DNA from: Styela clava
Lineage: Eukaryota; Chordata; Ascidiacea; Stolidobranchia; Styelidae
Assembly (NCBI RefSeq): GCF_964204865.1
Contig: NC_135257.1
Coordinates: 3,720,001-3,784,000 of the forward strand
Length of the DNA: 64,000 nucleotides
Direction: 5' to 3'
Below the pieces are notes generated by a model, which saw only the letters and a program-made list of their open reading frames with translations, ran no database searches and had not been told where the DNA came from. Shown piece after piece: positions 19,040 through 46,578 of this stretch. Every line of letters starts with the position of its first letter. The stretch's first letter is position 1. The translations under genes and the position numbers were made by a program.

Positions 19040-20200
19040 AATTAAATAAAAAAAATTTTTTTATAACAGCAACTTGGAGTTGTCCTCTCGGACTTCCCGG
19101 CATCAGCAATCGAAACAAGTCAACGCCAGCACTACGCTGGTTTGTCTTAGTGTACCGTACTTTCAGAGGGCTCAGTTAATCGTAGTTCTTATGTGACTGC
19201 GTTTGCAAATCCGGAGATCTGATAAATCGACAGTGAGATCTCAATGACTTACCCGGCAACAATATCATGAAAAGATTGGCGATAGGATTTGTTGATAAAT
19301 ACCGCCCTTGTGACTCCTAAAATTAAAACTTGCACAATGAATATAGTCATAAGAGTAAGTTGCCAATGTTGTACTTGTAGTCATATATTTATATATTGTA
19401 TTATTATTGTTCATATAAAGAATGGAAGAGGGCAACTTCATACTTTATTCCTTACATGATTTGTGACCTCATTGTAAGTATGCAAAGCTTTCTTGGGATC
19501 TTCAGTGTTTATGTGTTTTTACACTGTATCTGCCCAGCACATGATTCATTCAAAGTGACACTCTGTGGGTCATAAATGCTGGAATGAATATTGCAACTGT
19601 GCAAACCCAGTGGGGCCAATACTCTGCAACCCAACTATTACTTGCAGTCTTCATCAATGCCAGTTCACAGTTATCAAGCACACCAAAATGAGAAAAACAG
19701 AATATGTAGGGTAGTGATTGTTTAATAAATCGCAAAGCATCGCCACAAAATATCCAAAAAAAACTCAATTTGACACCAAAAAAATGTAAAGGAAAATGGA
19801 TGTAAATATACAGAAAGGTACAGAGATGGGACGGGATATTAACGAGATAAATCCAAGCATTTCAATAAAGATATTTTCACAAGAAAAAAAGGAGAAATTA
19901 ATTTCACTCTAGCACTATATACAACAGAACAACTAAGATGGCAACAAAATAGTATATTAGCTTGTATGGAACTTCATTAATTCCTGACTAAAAATCATTC
20001 TTGCCGACAAAGGTTGTGGATGGACCATACGTTGGCAGTTTGCTCCATTGACCAATGCTTAGCTTACGCATAAAAAAAATTTCAAATTCAACGGTGTTAA
20101 TGAAAATCACTAACTCTTTAATCAGGTTATATATTGAAATAATGTAAATTCCGTAGTATTTTAAGAAGCAAAAAAATTTTTTTAATACCAGAATACATGA
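19040..20200. other. Downstream flank of FEM1, probable 3' UTR in its last part
   Basis: There is no coding family. FEM1 (minus strand) ends at 20206, so its 3' UTR lies here. A minus-strand AATAAA exists at 19444-19449, but I cannot tell which signal is used. Confidence 0.3.
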
Positions 20201-20205
20201 TATTA

Positions 20206-35237
<15,032 letters not shown>

Positions 35238-35741
35238 ATTTAAATTTGCTTTATCAATATTGATCCTATTTTGCAATGAACTAAAAGGATAAAAATATAC
35301 GGTATTAGTTAGACTTGGCATTAGTATATATACTAACTGATTGAGGTAGTTCAAAATGACAATACAGTTGATGGCATCCAAGCTCACAATGCCAGCTCAC
35401 CAAACCTCTTGATAAATCCAGTCTCTTGGCGTTTTGTCAAAGCTTTTTCCACAATAGAAAATATCACATGCTACCTAATGGTTTCTAGATACCAAGTTCC
35501 AATACTTTACTAATGCTCTCTGCATTGAACTACATATGATAACATCTCTTTACATAAGCTATTGATGTTTCTGGGCACAGTACTTTACCAAAGCTTTTAA
35601 CGCACATGCATTATCTTATTTTCTTAGTATTCAACATTTCCTCGCAAATATCAACCGATGCATCTATGGGTAATCAGCCAAAACTCCTGGGCAGTTGTTC
35701 AGTTCGGTTCTTGTGTTTGAAGAAAACAGAGCTAGTGTCAT

Positions 35742-37030
35742 TGCTGAACTCTATTAGGTTTCCACAAAAAGCTGGGGTCTGGCATAGTTTAGTACCACAA
35801 GTACTTCCAGTGGGCGTGGAATAATAATTTTTGCATATGTTATTACTAATCCCCACCTGACTATGCCATCAAAAAATTACGTCACTACGATGTCACAATT
35901 ACGTCATAGAGTTTGCCCGAGTATAGTTACGATCGCCCGAAAGGGCATCTACGCCGATGATAACGAGTTCACTAAGGCCAATGATCTCTCTCATACCAGG
36001 ATCGTTGCAAATAGAAAACAAGAGAATTAGCTTGCTCGATTTCGGATGATCGGGAGCAGTACACTGATATAAATAACAATACCAGCTGAGTATGGCGGCA
36101 ATATGAACCATCAAACCAACTGACTGACAAAATCGAATCATATTCCCTACAAATCTAAGGTGATTTGCAGACCAAATTTTCATGTGGCTAATTTTTGCTA
36201 CGGATGTTGCGTTTTTTTTTTGGTCGCAGTGAGTAGTAAGTAACCAAATTTCTCGCTGGAAAAAAAACCATGCCATGCAACCATTCAAGTTGATGCATCT
36301 GAAACAAATAACTGGCAACTAATCCCATACCCTAAATGGACTGGTAACCGGACGAGGGGCCTTGGTTTGCCCTATGATTAAGCCGCCTTATCGGCTTTCC
36401 TCCTCTCCCAGGATAAATGTGTGAATCCTATCCTATCCAGTCTTAATACATCTTTTTTGCTCATCGATCTTAAGATCGGTAAGTATGTTGATAGGTATTT
36501 GTCTGTATGTATGTTAGATGAACGCGATATCTAACAAAGGGGAGGTTGAATCTGCTCCAAATTTTGCATGTGCATTCATCATATCTCGGACCAGAAGCCT
36601 ATTGATTTTGGATGAATTATGTCGTATAATTAGCGAGTTAATAATTAATTAGTGATGGGACACGCGATGTCACTATAGAGTCATGGATCAAAACCGCAGT
36701 TTCGATCAATAAGTCTTCGGTCTCCGACCGATATTCTCGTTTAGTTATTGGCAGTTGAAAATTTAGGCTATGCATTCACTGCTTAAATTGTTTCTAGCTT
36801 CTTGTTGGAGATGATTAATCACATACTACAGTAATAATACTCTGAATACGATAACTATTGCGTTGTGGCATGCCAAATACTACTCACTGCGACAAAAAAA
36901 CGCAACATCCGTAACAAAAATTAGCCACATAAAAATTTGGTCTGCAAATCACCTTAAAATTGTAGGGACTGGAAGTACTTGTGGTACTAAACTATACCAG
37001 ACCCCAGCTTTTTATCTCAGATGAGTTCAG
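35742..37030. mobile_element. Long inverted-repeat element, family with GGTCTGGCATAGTTT ends
   Basis: The left end (about 35742-35815: GCTGAACTC, AAAAAGCTGGGGTCTGG, ATAGTTTAGTACCACAAG, TACTTCCAGT) is repeated inverted at about 36962-37030. A second inverted pair (about 36150-36240 and 36875-36966, around GCAACATCCGTA and TACTACTCACTGCGAC) continues the arms inward. The loop (36245-36870) contains other repeat DNA, so the element probably took an insertion. The family is shared with 37085-37215 and 38429-38896. Confidence 0.6.
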
Positions 37031-37084
37031 CAATACCCCTGCTGTTTGTCATCAGCAATTTTTTGAAATCCGGGTGTGGCTTTA

Positions 37085-37215
37085 TTTAAACAAATTAGGA
37101 ATCTGGTATAGTTTAGTATCACATGCACTCCTCGTTGGCCAGGCTCAACAATTTTTGCATATGTCATTCCTTACCCCCACCTGACTACGTCATCCGAAAA
37201 CTACATCACTGCGAG
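37085..37215 (+). repeat. Single end of the same inverted-repeat family
   Basis: ATCTGGTATAGTTTAGTATC, then CAACAATTTTTGCATATGTC and CCCCCACCTGACTACGTCAT match the left end of 35742-37030 and of 38429-38896. No partner end was found nearby. Confidence 0.55.
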
Positions 37216-37372
37216 TCGGAGTAAGGTAATAAGACCCTCCAAAGTATAAGAATGGTCTTCCAAAATGCGCAGACAATCATACCACAGATTAACATATTCA
37301 ATTACTCTGTTACTTAATACAATACGGTACAATTTTATTTCGATCTCTCATCTACAACAGGATTCAGGAGTG

Positions 37373-38987
37373 TGCAAACTGCGGCCCACAAATAAAAATT
37401 TGCAGCCCGCGGGGAAGTGCCAGTTTCGAATGATCTGCAGCCTGCAAGAAGTATTTTCAATTTAGTTTAATTCAACACATGCGAGTAATTCCAATCAATT
37501 CCTTTACGATGCAAGGCCTATTATACCTGAGCTTGTGCGAAGCGAACAATACATTTGATAACATCAACAAGTTAACCAATTTTTTGTAGGGTGGCTTACC
37601 CACTTTGCGGCCACGACCTATTTGCAGCCATCAACTTCATCGATTAATTTAACACCGAAAAAATTAACAAACCGCGACGTTATTCCTCACGCATTTTCGT
37701 CCACTTATCCTCCTTGGCTCTGCGAAATTACACTAAAATGCGGCCACAAACAAAATAGTCACGACCGAAAACCGGCCCGAAGAAAAAATAACGGACCATG
37801 TCACCAACTACCCATTGTCCCTTCAAAAAAGCTTGAAAATCTATACAAATATAAGAGATAAAGAAAAAAGATGAAACTTGGCAGGTGGGTAGAGTTGTGT
37901 TTCTTTCAACCATCTTTAAAGTTTCCCGTTTTAACATTTAAAGGGAGGGGGAATAGGAGGGTGCACATTTCCAATACATCGATAATATCTTTGTCGACCA
38001 ATTTGCGATCATCGTGTTTTTGTCTGTTTGATTGCGGTGATGCGGTGCTTTGTTCATAATTTGACGAGTTGTGTTCAAAATAACCGTGTTCTTAAAATAT
38101 ATGACGGTCAGAAATGCAATTAGAGCCCAATTTTTTCACGCATGGCTGCGTATGTGCTAGTCTCAACTCAGCATAAGCGACGTTCAAGGCTTGAAATCCG
38201 CGGTCGCACACTGGTCGTTCTGTCGCAAATACATCTTCCGAGTTTCGTACTTTGGTGGTTTGTATAGCTTTAACCCCTGGTCGTAGAAAGTTAATTTGAG
38301 GTTTACCGTGTAGAATAAATGCCAATGCATCTACTGTGAAAAAATTAACGGGTTAGAAATATTAGTTTTTATTTTATAGCGGTTTGAATGAAATCGTCCG
38401 CAGACCGGCTGCACCACCCTACATGCAACTAGTCGGGTCTCGTGTAGTTTCGTACCTAATGTACTTCTAGTGGGCGTAGCCTAACAATTTTTTAATATGT
38501 CAATCCTAACCCCATCTGACCACGCCATCCAAAAATTACGTCACTACGACATCACAATCACGTCATAGAGCTTGCCAAATATACGTATGATCGCCCGAAA
38601 TGGCATTGGTGCCGACGATAAAGAACTGACTGACGTTATCGATCTCTCTCGTATTGGAATCGTTGCGACGAGAAAACGAGAGAAATACCCATTCGATTTC
38701 GGGTGCTCGTTTGCGCGTCTTGGATGGCAGTTCATATAGTTTGAAGGGCTCTATTACGTCACTGTGACGTCGTAATCATGTAATTTTTGGATGGTGTAGT
38801 CAGGTGGGGGTTAGGACTGATACGTGGAAAAATTGTCATGCTACGCCCACTAGAAGTATGTTAGGTACGAAACTACATGAGACCAAACTACCTAGTCTAC
38901 TAGAAAGCCTATGTTGAATAAAAGCGTGGTCCAATCAGTTATTTGTATCTGGCCCTTCTGCTTTAAACAGTTAAAGGTTGTACACCC
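37373..38987. mobile_element. Probable hAT element (1.6 kb) hosting the 38429-38896 MITE
   Basis: The left end CAGGAGTGTGCAAACTGCGG and the reverse complement of the right end (CAGGGGTGTACAAC) form imperfect inverted repeats. Both are followed by GGCCC-type subterminal motifs. TCTACAAC occurs at both borders but offset by six bases on the left, so the target duplication is not clean. No transposase is recognised inside. Confidence 0.4.
38429..38896. mobile_element. MITE (468 bp) with ~120-bp inverted ends
   Basis: The ends match over about 120 bp when inverted: ACTAG, GGTCTC(G/A)TGTAGTTTCG, TACTTCTAGTGGGCGTAGC, CCATCCAAAAATTAC. The middle (ATGATCGCCCGAAATGGCAT and ATCGATCTCTCTCGTATTGG) is homologous to 35925-36050, so both are members of one family. 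There is no coding potential. Confidence 0.75.
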
Positions 38988-38999
38988 CTGGTCTACAAC

Positions 39000-40240
39000 A
39001 CAGAAAACAAATAAAAAAACACAGACAAGGCCAAGGGTAACGGAAAGATCGGGAAATGGGCAAAACCTAAATAAAGGTTTATAGCGAACACTGTCTGACT
39101 GCTGGACTGTAACCAGCGTTTGTGCCTATTCACAGATGCACCCACACTCAAACAAGAGAATCACGACAATCATAATAGATAGATAGGCCTAGAATGAATT
39201 AATAACCAGCGTAGCCTACACGAATTGACAAATCGTGTTATTACAGTATTATAAGTTCTTCTAATCTGCCTTGATTTAAATTTTTAATGTGAAATCTGTC
39301 GGCTGTGATCAATCTTAGCTCTGCTCTCAAAACTGCAAAATAACCCCACCAACATAAATCGAGCAATTTTAGTTTGACTTTTGGCTATCAACAACTAAAA
39401 TCGGGGATAGGAAAACCAAAAAACACATTCCTGCATTCGGGAAAATACGGTATCGATTAAATTCTGGAATAACTGAATAACTAAAGATAGCGCTGGAATA
39501 ACTAAAGATGCGGTACCACTGACGAGACTTACCGAAGTTGAATTACAGAAATAGGTGGTATTCTGTACCGTAAAACCATTGACAGATTGAGGTTATACCG
39601 GTATACACCTCATTGGGTAAAACGATAAAACAACCCGTCCTACGATTCGCACCGAAAGACTTAAGTCACCCTTTCTCCCTATCAAAAGTGAATATAAACG
39701 TTTTCTTCCTATCAATTCTTCCTGACTCTCACCACTAGCGACATATTGAGGAATTGTCTCGATAGTGGAGCATCGGACTCGGTGGATCAGTTGATATTTC
39801 AATTCGGTGACCGTACATTTGAACCCATGCATATATCCAAGGGTTCAATCTATATGCGGGTGCTAAAACCCATGGGTTAGGGTTAGTATGGGTTTAACTA
39901 TCCGTGAAACAAATAAAATTCCATAGGTGCAATAGCATACAGGTGCAATTGTCATGGGTTCAAATGTACGTGGGTTCAAATGTAATGGAACCTTCAATTC
40001 ATGTTGAAACTGAATCAGGAAGAATGTATCATCGTCACAGGACTTGGAAAGCCATACAGGTACCGAACTGGTAAGTTACCGCATATGATTTTCGGGTAAT
40101 TAATGATAAAATATTTCGTTTTGCCTTCTGTGTACATATATTTGTGTGTCCATTACTACTTAGTCATATTCGATATTGTTGCTCAGTCTGGCTCCATGGG
40201 AATACAACACTTGTCGCAAAATTGCAGAGTATTTGCATGC
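39000..40240. other. Intergenic, with a TGGGTTCAAATGTA-type local repeat
   Basis: At 39815-39995 short motifs related to CATGGGTT and GGGTTCAAATGTA recur several times in both orientations, suggesting a small decayed element. The rest shows nothing I recognise. Confidence 0.3.
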
Positions 40241-40249
40241 GCATGTTCT

Positions 40250-40412
40250 CTTTTTGTTTAATGTTGGATTTTTTACATTACACATGCAAACCTTATCTAA
40301 GGTTCTGTTTGCTCTCCTGATTTCATTATCAGTTTTTATTTATTTATTTTTACCAATCATTTTATTGTTATGCCTAAATATGGAGTCGAAATAAACTTAT
40401 ACTATACTTATT
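40250..40412 (-). repeat. Dispersed repeat, copy 2 (inverted relative to 16402-16560)
   Basis: Read on the minus strand this gives ATAGTATAAGTTTATTTCGA, CAATAAAATGATTG, AAAACTGAT, GAAATCAGGA, AGCAAAC and AACCTTAGATAA in the same order as 16402-16560. Confidence 0.55.
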
Positions 40413-40419
40413 TGAGCAT

Positions 40420-42400
40420 AGCTCTCTTGTTGTCAGTATTTTTCGTCTTATCGTTATGAAAAATTGCCTTTCTTTTTAACCCTTACGTTATACATTTGTT
40501 GTGATTGGTTGGCCCACATACCCACTAACCTATCAAACTGCGCGTTTTCTGACTACAACATGTAACACGCAGGTTTTGTGACCCTCAATAGTTTAAGATT
40601 GTCTTGGCAAGTTTACAAACAAGTAGGTTGAGAAGTTTTAATAAAGAAGATAAGAAATTTTTTTTTTTTTATTCCGTTAAGAGGTCGTACAATTTACAGT
40701 AGATTGCCTACAGTAGTCTATTTGAACAACTAAATTGCAGGAACACCAGGCCTACATGCATTTAGGCACATCCTGCTTGGAATTTAAAAAAATATTTTTT
40801 CAACTATTTTTCAACTTTGTAGAAAATTTGCGTCATTTATTGAAAATCAGGAAATGGGTCTTGTATCTTGCATTCACCGAGACAGGTATTGGAAGCATTA
40901 TATTAAAATACGGGCTGGTATTCGAATGCGCCAGAGAGAAGAACCTGCGTTACATACAGGGCCGTGACAAACTTTTTTGCTACCCGGGTCGAGTTTCTCA
41001 TCGTAATGAGCCTCATACCTAACTTCAAAAATAATAAGAGAGATAAACAAATTATAGATGTTGTTATACATGAGTATGAATCAATCAATGATCAATTAAG
41101 ATTGAACTATTTGTATTATTATTATTTCAATCATCTAAATAAGCAACAAACTCACACATAAATATTGCAATATTCCCACCATTATCTAGAAAAGAACTAG
41201 TACGGCAATCGTTATCAATGTTCCCATCTTATCCAGACTGTCCATTAGATCTCAATCTAGCGATATAAATATATTTCGACATTTTCTATCAATAAAAAAA
41301 TCAGTAAAGGCGGATTTTGCTCGCTGTTTGGTATAGCAAACATTAATGATCGGAAAAGAGAGAAAATTGGTTTGAAATGTTTTTAAAGAAACTGGAAAAG
41401 GGAGCTTTTTCGGGAATCAGAGAACATATAGTCCATTTCGTTGTAAAGTTGATCAATGTTAGTTTTCAATATTAGTAGTTTCATTGCAGTAATGGGGGTT
41501 TCAAGAAATTCACTCATCACCTTTCTTTCATGATGTTGTTCCCGAACAACGTTACAGAACTCGATGATGGCGTCATCGATATGTCATCATTTTCAGTATA
41601 TATGCTATTGACATCGTAAATACTTCGTTTCGATACAAAAATATTTTTTTAGTTGTAAGAGAAAATGTCATGAATGAAAGGGTTAATCACTGAACCAATT
41701 GCTTTGAACTTTTCAGTGGTTGAAAATTGTATTTACTCTAGAAGGCTATTACTTTTATTTATTTCAAAAATTACTTTGGACTCTATGGAATTCGTTTATT
41801 GTGAGCGATGGCGTCTTCAAAATTGCACCCCCTTTTGCGGTTAAGTTTGTGTTAGTCGTGAAGTTTTACATAATATATATATATATCTCACTTACAGTAT
41901 GCACTTAAGTATCACAGTATCTTGACATGCCTACAGTGGGTTTTTGATCTAAGGCTAAGCATTACTAGTTTTCTCATAATCTGTAAATGTTTGAAAATTA
42001 GATGAACTAGAATACTTCATATATATATATACAAAATAAAATATATTTCATTCAAACTAGTTCATTCAAATGTTACTGAATCAGGATATTTTATGTGGAA
42101 CTGCCACAGATTTGTATCGTCACAACATGAATTGATTTTTTGCGTGTATCCTGTGCGTCCTCTGACTCAGAGAATCTTCACCCAAATTATAAACAGTTCA
42201 TTTTGACGTAAAGTAAACATAGAAGGATAGAACAAAACAAGGAGTAAGATTCTACTCAAGAACTATGAAATGAAAAAGGGCCTTGGGAGGCATAAAAGCA
42301 GCACAATGTTTGATACATATAATACAGATGAACTTTTATACAAAGCAAACCCATATACGAACAACACGTTTTCCTATTTGTTACAGGTAAATTAGAAAAA
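40420..42400. other. Intergenic upstream of the secreted-protein gene
   Basis: AT-rich. ORFs in this stretch have no family motif. TTTGTTACAG just before 42391 could be a splice acceptor for a 5' untranslated exon of the next gene. Confidence 0.3.
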
Positions 42401-42413
42401 TCACGAAGCGTTT

Positions 42414-44705
42414 ATGGTCATAATGAGCATGATTTTAATTGTTGAATTACTCTTACTATTGTCATCAATTGCACTGATAACAAATGCAAGTCAGTTACAG
42501 AAAAGCTGTATTTCAGAGGGCATGGAAATCGATGCTGGAAAGGTACGGTGGAGATGAAGATAACAACTCAAATTGAGACTAAATTATGGAAGTGTGTTGA
42601 ACCCACTTGTTTTTGCTGATTTTAATGAAAAACATGACTCTTTAAGTTAATATTAAAGTAATTATTTTCAATCCGTTATTAGTCAAAACCATTTTTGTGT
42701 AACTAGTATTAAATTCTAATCAACCAATGCTAACATACACCGTGTTTCCCAAATATAAGACAGGGTCTTATGTTAATTTTCTTTCGAAAAATAACACTAG
42801 GGCTTATATGGGAGGATGCCATTTATCAAAAACAAAATTACGAAGTAGAAAATTACGAGATTTTCAAATATACAAAATATGAAACCCGATATCCATTTAC
42901 TTAAAAATAACACGTTTTTATTAAACAAAAAACTGCCATTACTCAAAATTGACCATATCATCATCCTCTGGAATGTCATGCCAGTCACTAGATTCATAAA
43001 TTCCAATGAAGATTTTACTCATTGAACCTTTTCCTTTCTCACGCGTTTTAGTTTAACCATTTGAAACGTGTAAGAGAGATTTCTTGCCTTCGATTAGGTC
43101 AAAACAAATTTCACGCTATCGGCTAGATCTTATTTTAAGGGTAGGGCTTGGATTAAAATCATTTTTAAATTTGGGCTAGGTCCTATTTTCAGGCTATAGG
43201 ACTTATTTTTGGGGAAACACCGTTATTTAGGTTTTTCCCATTTTGTAGTTATCAAAAACTACGTGGTATTCTGGACTGATGAAACAACGTCTAAGGTCTC
43301 TTGTGCCTGATTCACTAATATCACGTCTACAGAAACTGGATTCCAAGCTGTTTCAAAGGAAAATGGGTCCAGGTAAATATATGAAAACAAAAAGCAAAAT
43401 CTACAGAGTATAAATGTGTTACAATAAGTAAAATATTGTTGAAAATAGCTAAAATTAAAAATAAATTATTTACCTATAGTGATTCTTCTACATTTTCATA
43501 TGTTGTTTAAATTACCAAATCTACCTAAGAACTCGTCAAAGAGTTACGAGTCTATTTCCTCGGATCTGATAGCATACTAATTAATAATGCTTTCCAATAA
43601 ATTCTCGAAAACACAATTTTAAAATTAGATAACAGGTTGCATAGAAGGACAATTTTTTTAACACCGTTTTATTTGCCAGATATTTGAATTTCATGTTGAC
43701 TATGAAGGAGATGGAACTTATCATATTAGGAAATCAGACGATGGTATGTTGTGTACACAAAATGTATCTCAATTGAATGCTTTCAAAACGTCGTGGAAAG
43801 TTATTGATTAGCATAACAATGAAAAGTACTAGTAAACTCTTTTATTATTTTCCTTCTAATTTAAGACATTTGTTAATTTTTTGACACAAATTGAACGTTT
43901 GCAGAATTTATTCACCTCGAGCACGGAGAGGAAATGAACGGACTTGCGAATGAAGCGGTGTCAAATATGGGTAAAATTACTAATACATGTACATATATAA
44001 TATTCGATATATTGATAAATTATTATTCTTTTGTTGGTCTGCAGTTAAACTCATTTAATTCTATTTGTTTTAATCAGACAACCTTTTAGACAATGCAGCT
44101 ATAGTTTTTCTTTCTGACTATGAAAATTATTTTGCGGCTTTGTTATGTCCACTCGACAAAGGTATGAAAACTTATATCAAACTTTTTAAGTACTGGAAGA
44201 TATTGTAAATTAAATTACCAAGTCGAAGTATTTGTTGTTGCATCATGAACTAGTATAAATACCGGAATATAAATACTCCTTCCATTGAGTTCAAACCTTT
44301 GTTCTCTACCCATTGTGGACATGAACAGCAGTCTCGTTTTGCCTTAGCTATATATATATGCAAGGTCTGGTGATATCAGAATCTTATCGAAAAAACTTGT
44401 GTGCTTTACTTTGTTCAGATCATCAGGTGATTCGTGGATTTTTTCCAAGTCCAAATCCAACTTTGTGACAGGTTGCAGCCTTCATTAACGTCTTGCATGA
44501 TGTCGCAATATCTGCAAAATTTTCTCCTTCAACATGTCCAGAAACTGACTGAAGTCATTATTTGAGCTAACCAACTATTATTTATCAATGTTAGTTACAT
44601 ATCTATATATATATATATATACTAATTTCATCAACAGTCCTCGATGTTTGCTATTATTCAGAATATTGTATTTTAAAAAATAACGCTGATTACGTTGTTT
44701 TATAA
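42414..44705 (+). CDS. Small secreted protein, five exons, 136 aa; possible distant lipocalin
   Basis: Exons 42414-42542, 43680-43743, 43905-43970, 44078-44161 and 44638-44705 join in one frame with GT-AG sites (donors GTACGG, GTATGT, GTAAAA, GTATGA; acceptors ending CCAG, GCAG, TCAG, ACAG). The product starts with a strong signal peptide (ILIVELLLLLSSIALITNAS, residues 7-26). The mature part is short and acidic, with Cys in the SC, LLC and DVCYYSEYC contexts. IVFLSDYENYFAALLC resembles the lipocalin (S/T)DYxxY motif and the DYENY of the 58418 gene. No GxW motif is seen. Introns 2-4 are phase 1. An in-frame stop just upstream supports a start at 42414, though 42423 is also possible. Not found as one ORF because every exon is short. 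Function unknown. Confidence 0.6.
42736..43224. mobile_element. MITE with GTGTTTCCC ends in intron 1 of the secreted gene
   Basis: Left CACCGTGTTTCCCAAATATA and the reverse complement of the right end (ACGGTGTTTCCCCAAAAATA) are inverted repeats of about 22 bp. TA lies at both borders. The inside has repeated GGGCTTA/AAGCCC-like blocks near both ends. It is non-coding; the superfamily is uncertain, and the flanking TA would suit a Tc1/mariner relative. Confidence 0.55.
44601..44626. repeat. (AT)n microsatellite before the last exon
   Basis: AT dinucleotide run ending a few bases before the acceptor of exon 5 of the 42414 gene. Confidence 0.8.
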
Positions 44706-44709
44706 TTAT

Positions 44710-45417
44710 CTAAATATATTTTATCACACCCGTATATGAATGAAAATAATGACTAACTCGTAACCTGTAAGATAATATCACTATTTGACAATTTACCATT
44801 GATTAAAAAAATGCTAAAAAATACGTTAAATATAATTACTATGACCAAATTTATTGTTAATTAGGTTTTGATTTCGGTATTTTGAGAATTTCGAAAAGTA
44901 TTGATATTACATAAAGCGAACTCGCCACGAATTAGCTTGGCTTGGGACAAGATTGTGTTGTCAGTTTAGTTCATGCGATGTGACTGCTATACGTTTCTTA
45001 ATATAGACGCCGTCGGTAAAAAGTAATGGTCAGAAGGATTGGCAAGATTTACACACAAGCCATTCACAGATTCTCACTTCTCTTTTTATTCACGTTTCTA
45101 TTGCAATATATACTAATAGTTTTAAAAATTCGAAATCTTCTTTACGGTCGATAGAGTATAGTCAATGATTCGAGAAAATTCATTCCAGTATATATACATG
45201 CTCTTATCCTCTACGTTCATAATGGTCTCCCGGCAGCTTATGCATATACGTACGGTTTCACAAAACATTTTCATGCTTCCGAGTCTTATTCCTCTGTTTT
45301 AAATCATTCCTATTTTTACATGTCAATTTGTCGTACTATTTTCAACTTGACAAGCTGGATATTCATCAAGTACATCCGCTTGCTGTTGCCAACCTCCGTT
45401 TTTTTTTCAGAGCTTCA
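44710..45417. other. Intergenic, nothing recognised
   Basis: AT-rich stretch after the secreted gene. It includes the gene's 3' UTR, whose end I cannot place. Confidence 0.3.
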
Positions 45418-45518
45418 GAAGTATATGCACCAAGATAGCGCACATCCTGAACATAGTATTTGTACCAGGTTATTGTTCAGGTTGTGCGCCATCTTGGTGC
45501 ACATACTTCGGGAGCGGC
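45418..45518. repeat. ~100-bp near-perfect palindrome of the CCGAAGTATGTG family
   Basis: Arms of 36 bp (GAAGTATATGCACCAAGATA on the left, matching GAAGTATGTGCACCAAGATG from the right) surround a spacer of about 25 bp. The terminal motif is the same as in the TIR element at 2582-3868 (CCGAAGTATGTGAACCAAG). It is probably an internally deleted copy of that family. Confidence 0.7.
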
Positions 45519-45745
45519 GTTTTTTTGATCCTGCTTAAATATAATTTTATCAAAATATTAAACCACATTACAAAATATCATTTTGTTTTAAATTTTAGCA
45601 TGAATATCAATCGAAAACAAATTTAGCACTTTGCCTTAGCCATAATCCATCACAATTATATATACCAGCTTGTCAACAGAATTTCGCAAGTAAAACCAGA
45701 GCCAACCTATTTTTAGAATGAGAGCTAAAAAATGACAAAGTTATT

Positions 45746-45890
45746 AGTAGATTATCAGTAGCATTGTGCATTTCTTTATGTTTATATATTTATTGGTATT
45801 CGTTATTCACCATATACTTTCTTTTCATATAGTGGGTAAATTATTATTTACTGATAGCCTAATAAACAAATAGTGATATATAATTATCTA
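45746..45890 (+). repeat. Left direct repeat (probable 5' LTR, partial)
   Basis: About 145 bp matching 56418-56550 with around 15% difference and small gaps. Homology does not extend further upstream, so the LTR is truncated or its outer part has diverged. Confidence 0.65.
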
Positions 45891-45930
45891 TGATTTACCC
45901 TATGTGGGATACCTTGTGACATCAAGATGC

Positions 45931-46540
45931 CAAAGATCAGATGCCCAATCAACGAATGTGAATTTGAAACAGAGGATGAGGCCTCTATTGTTGCCGCATT
46001 GCTGAATTTACACGCTACCACACACAGCGCACAAAAAACTCAACAACCCACAACCCAAGTTGAGAAAGTAAAACGTCCCAACCATCACATCTGCTAGCTC
46101 AACTGAAGAATGGACATATTTTGAATCAAGATGGACAGACTACAAAGCTGCCACAAAAATATTTGGCCAAGACATAATTTTCCAACTATTGGAATGCTGT
46201 GACGATCCACTGCGCAAAGATCTAACTCGCACCTCACCTAATCTTACAGGAAAATCAGAACAAGACATACTGAACGCTATCAAAGGAAATGCCATGATCG
46301 CCAGAGTCAAGCTCGCCAACATGAAACAAGACAGAGACGAACCAGTAAGAAACTTTGGCGCCCGCATTCGTGGTCAAGCGACAGTCTGCCAAGCGACAGA
46401 TTCCCAGTCCACAGACGCCATCAGCTCATATCGAAAGGGGCGCATTCAAGTCAAGCCCACATCCGATAAGATGCAAGCCACATGTACTTACTGCGGAGAA
46501 ACAGGACACGGCAAAAGTTCTCCACTGAGAATCAAATAAC
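45931..46540 (+). pseudogene. Ty3 gag remnant with zinc knuckle
   Basis: An ATG near 45931 opens MPKIRCPINECEFETED. A frame change at about 46080 is followed by a long stretch to 46539, which includes LLECCDDPLRKDLTR, RVKLANMKQDRDEPVRNFGA and the first part of a CCHC knuckle (CTYCGETGHGK). This is the Gag of a metazoan Ty3 clade. Gag packages the element's RNA. The reading frame is broken. Confidence 0.75.
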
Positions 46541-46578
46541 GTTCCTGTCCTGCTTTCAATCAGACTTGCTACCACTGC

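Noticed and set aside
35899..36318. Minus-strand ORF of 139 aa
   Set aside because: It lies within the inverted-repeat element at 35742-37030, and the homologous part of the 38429-38896 MITE does not keep the frame.
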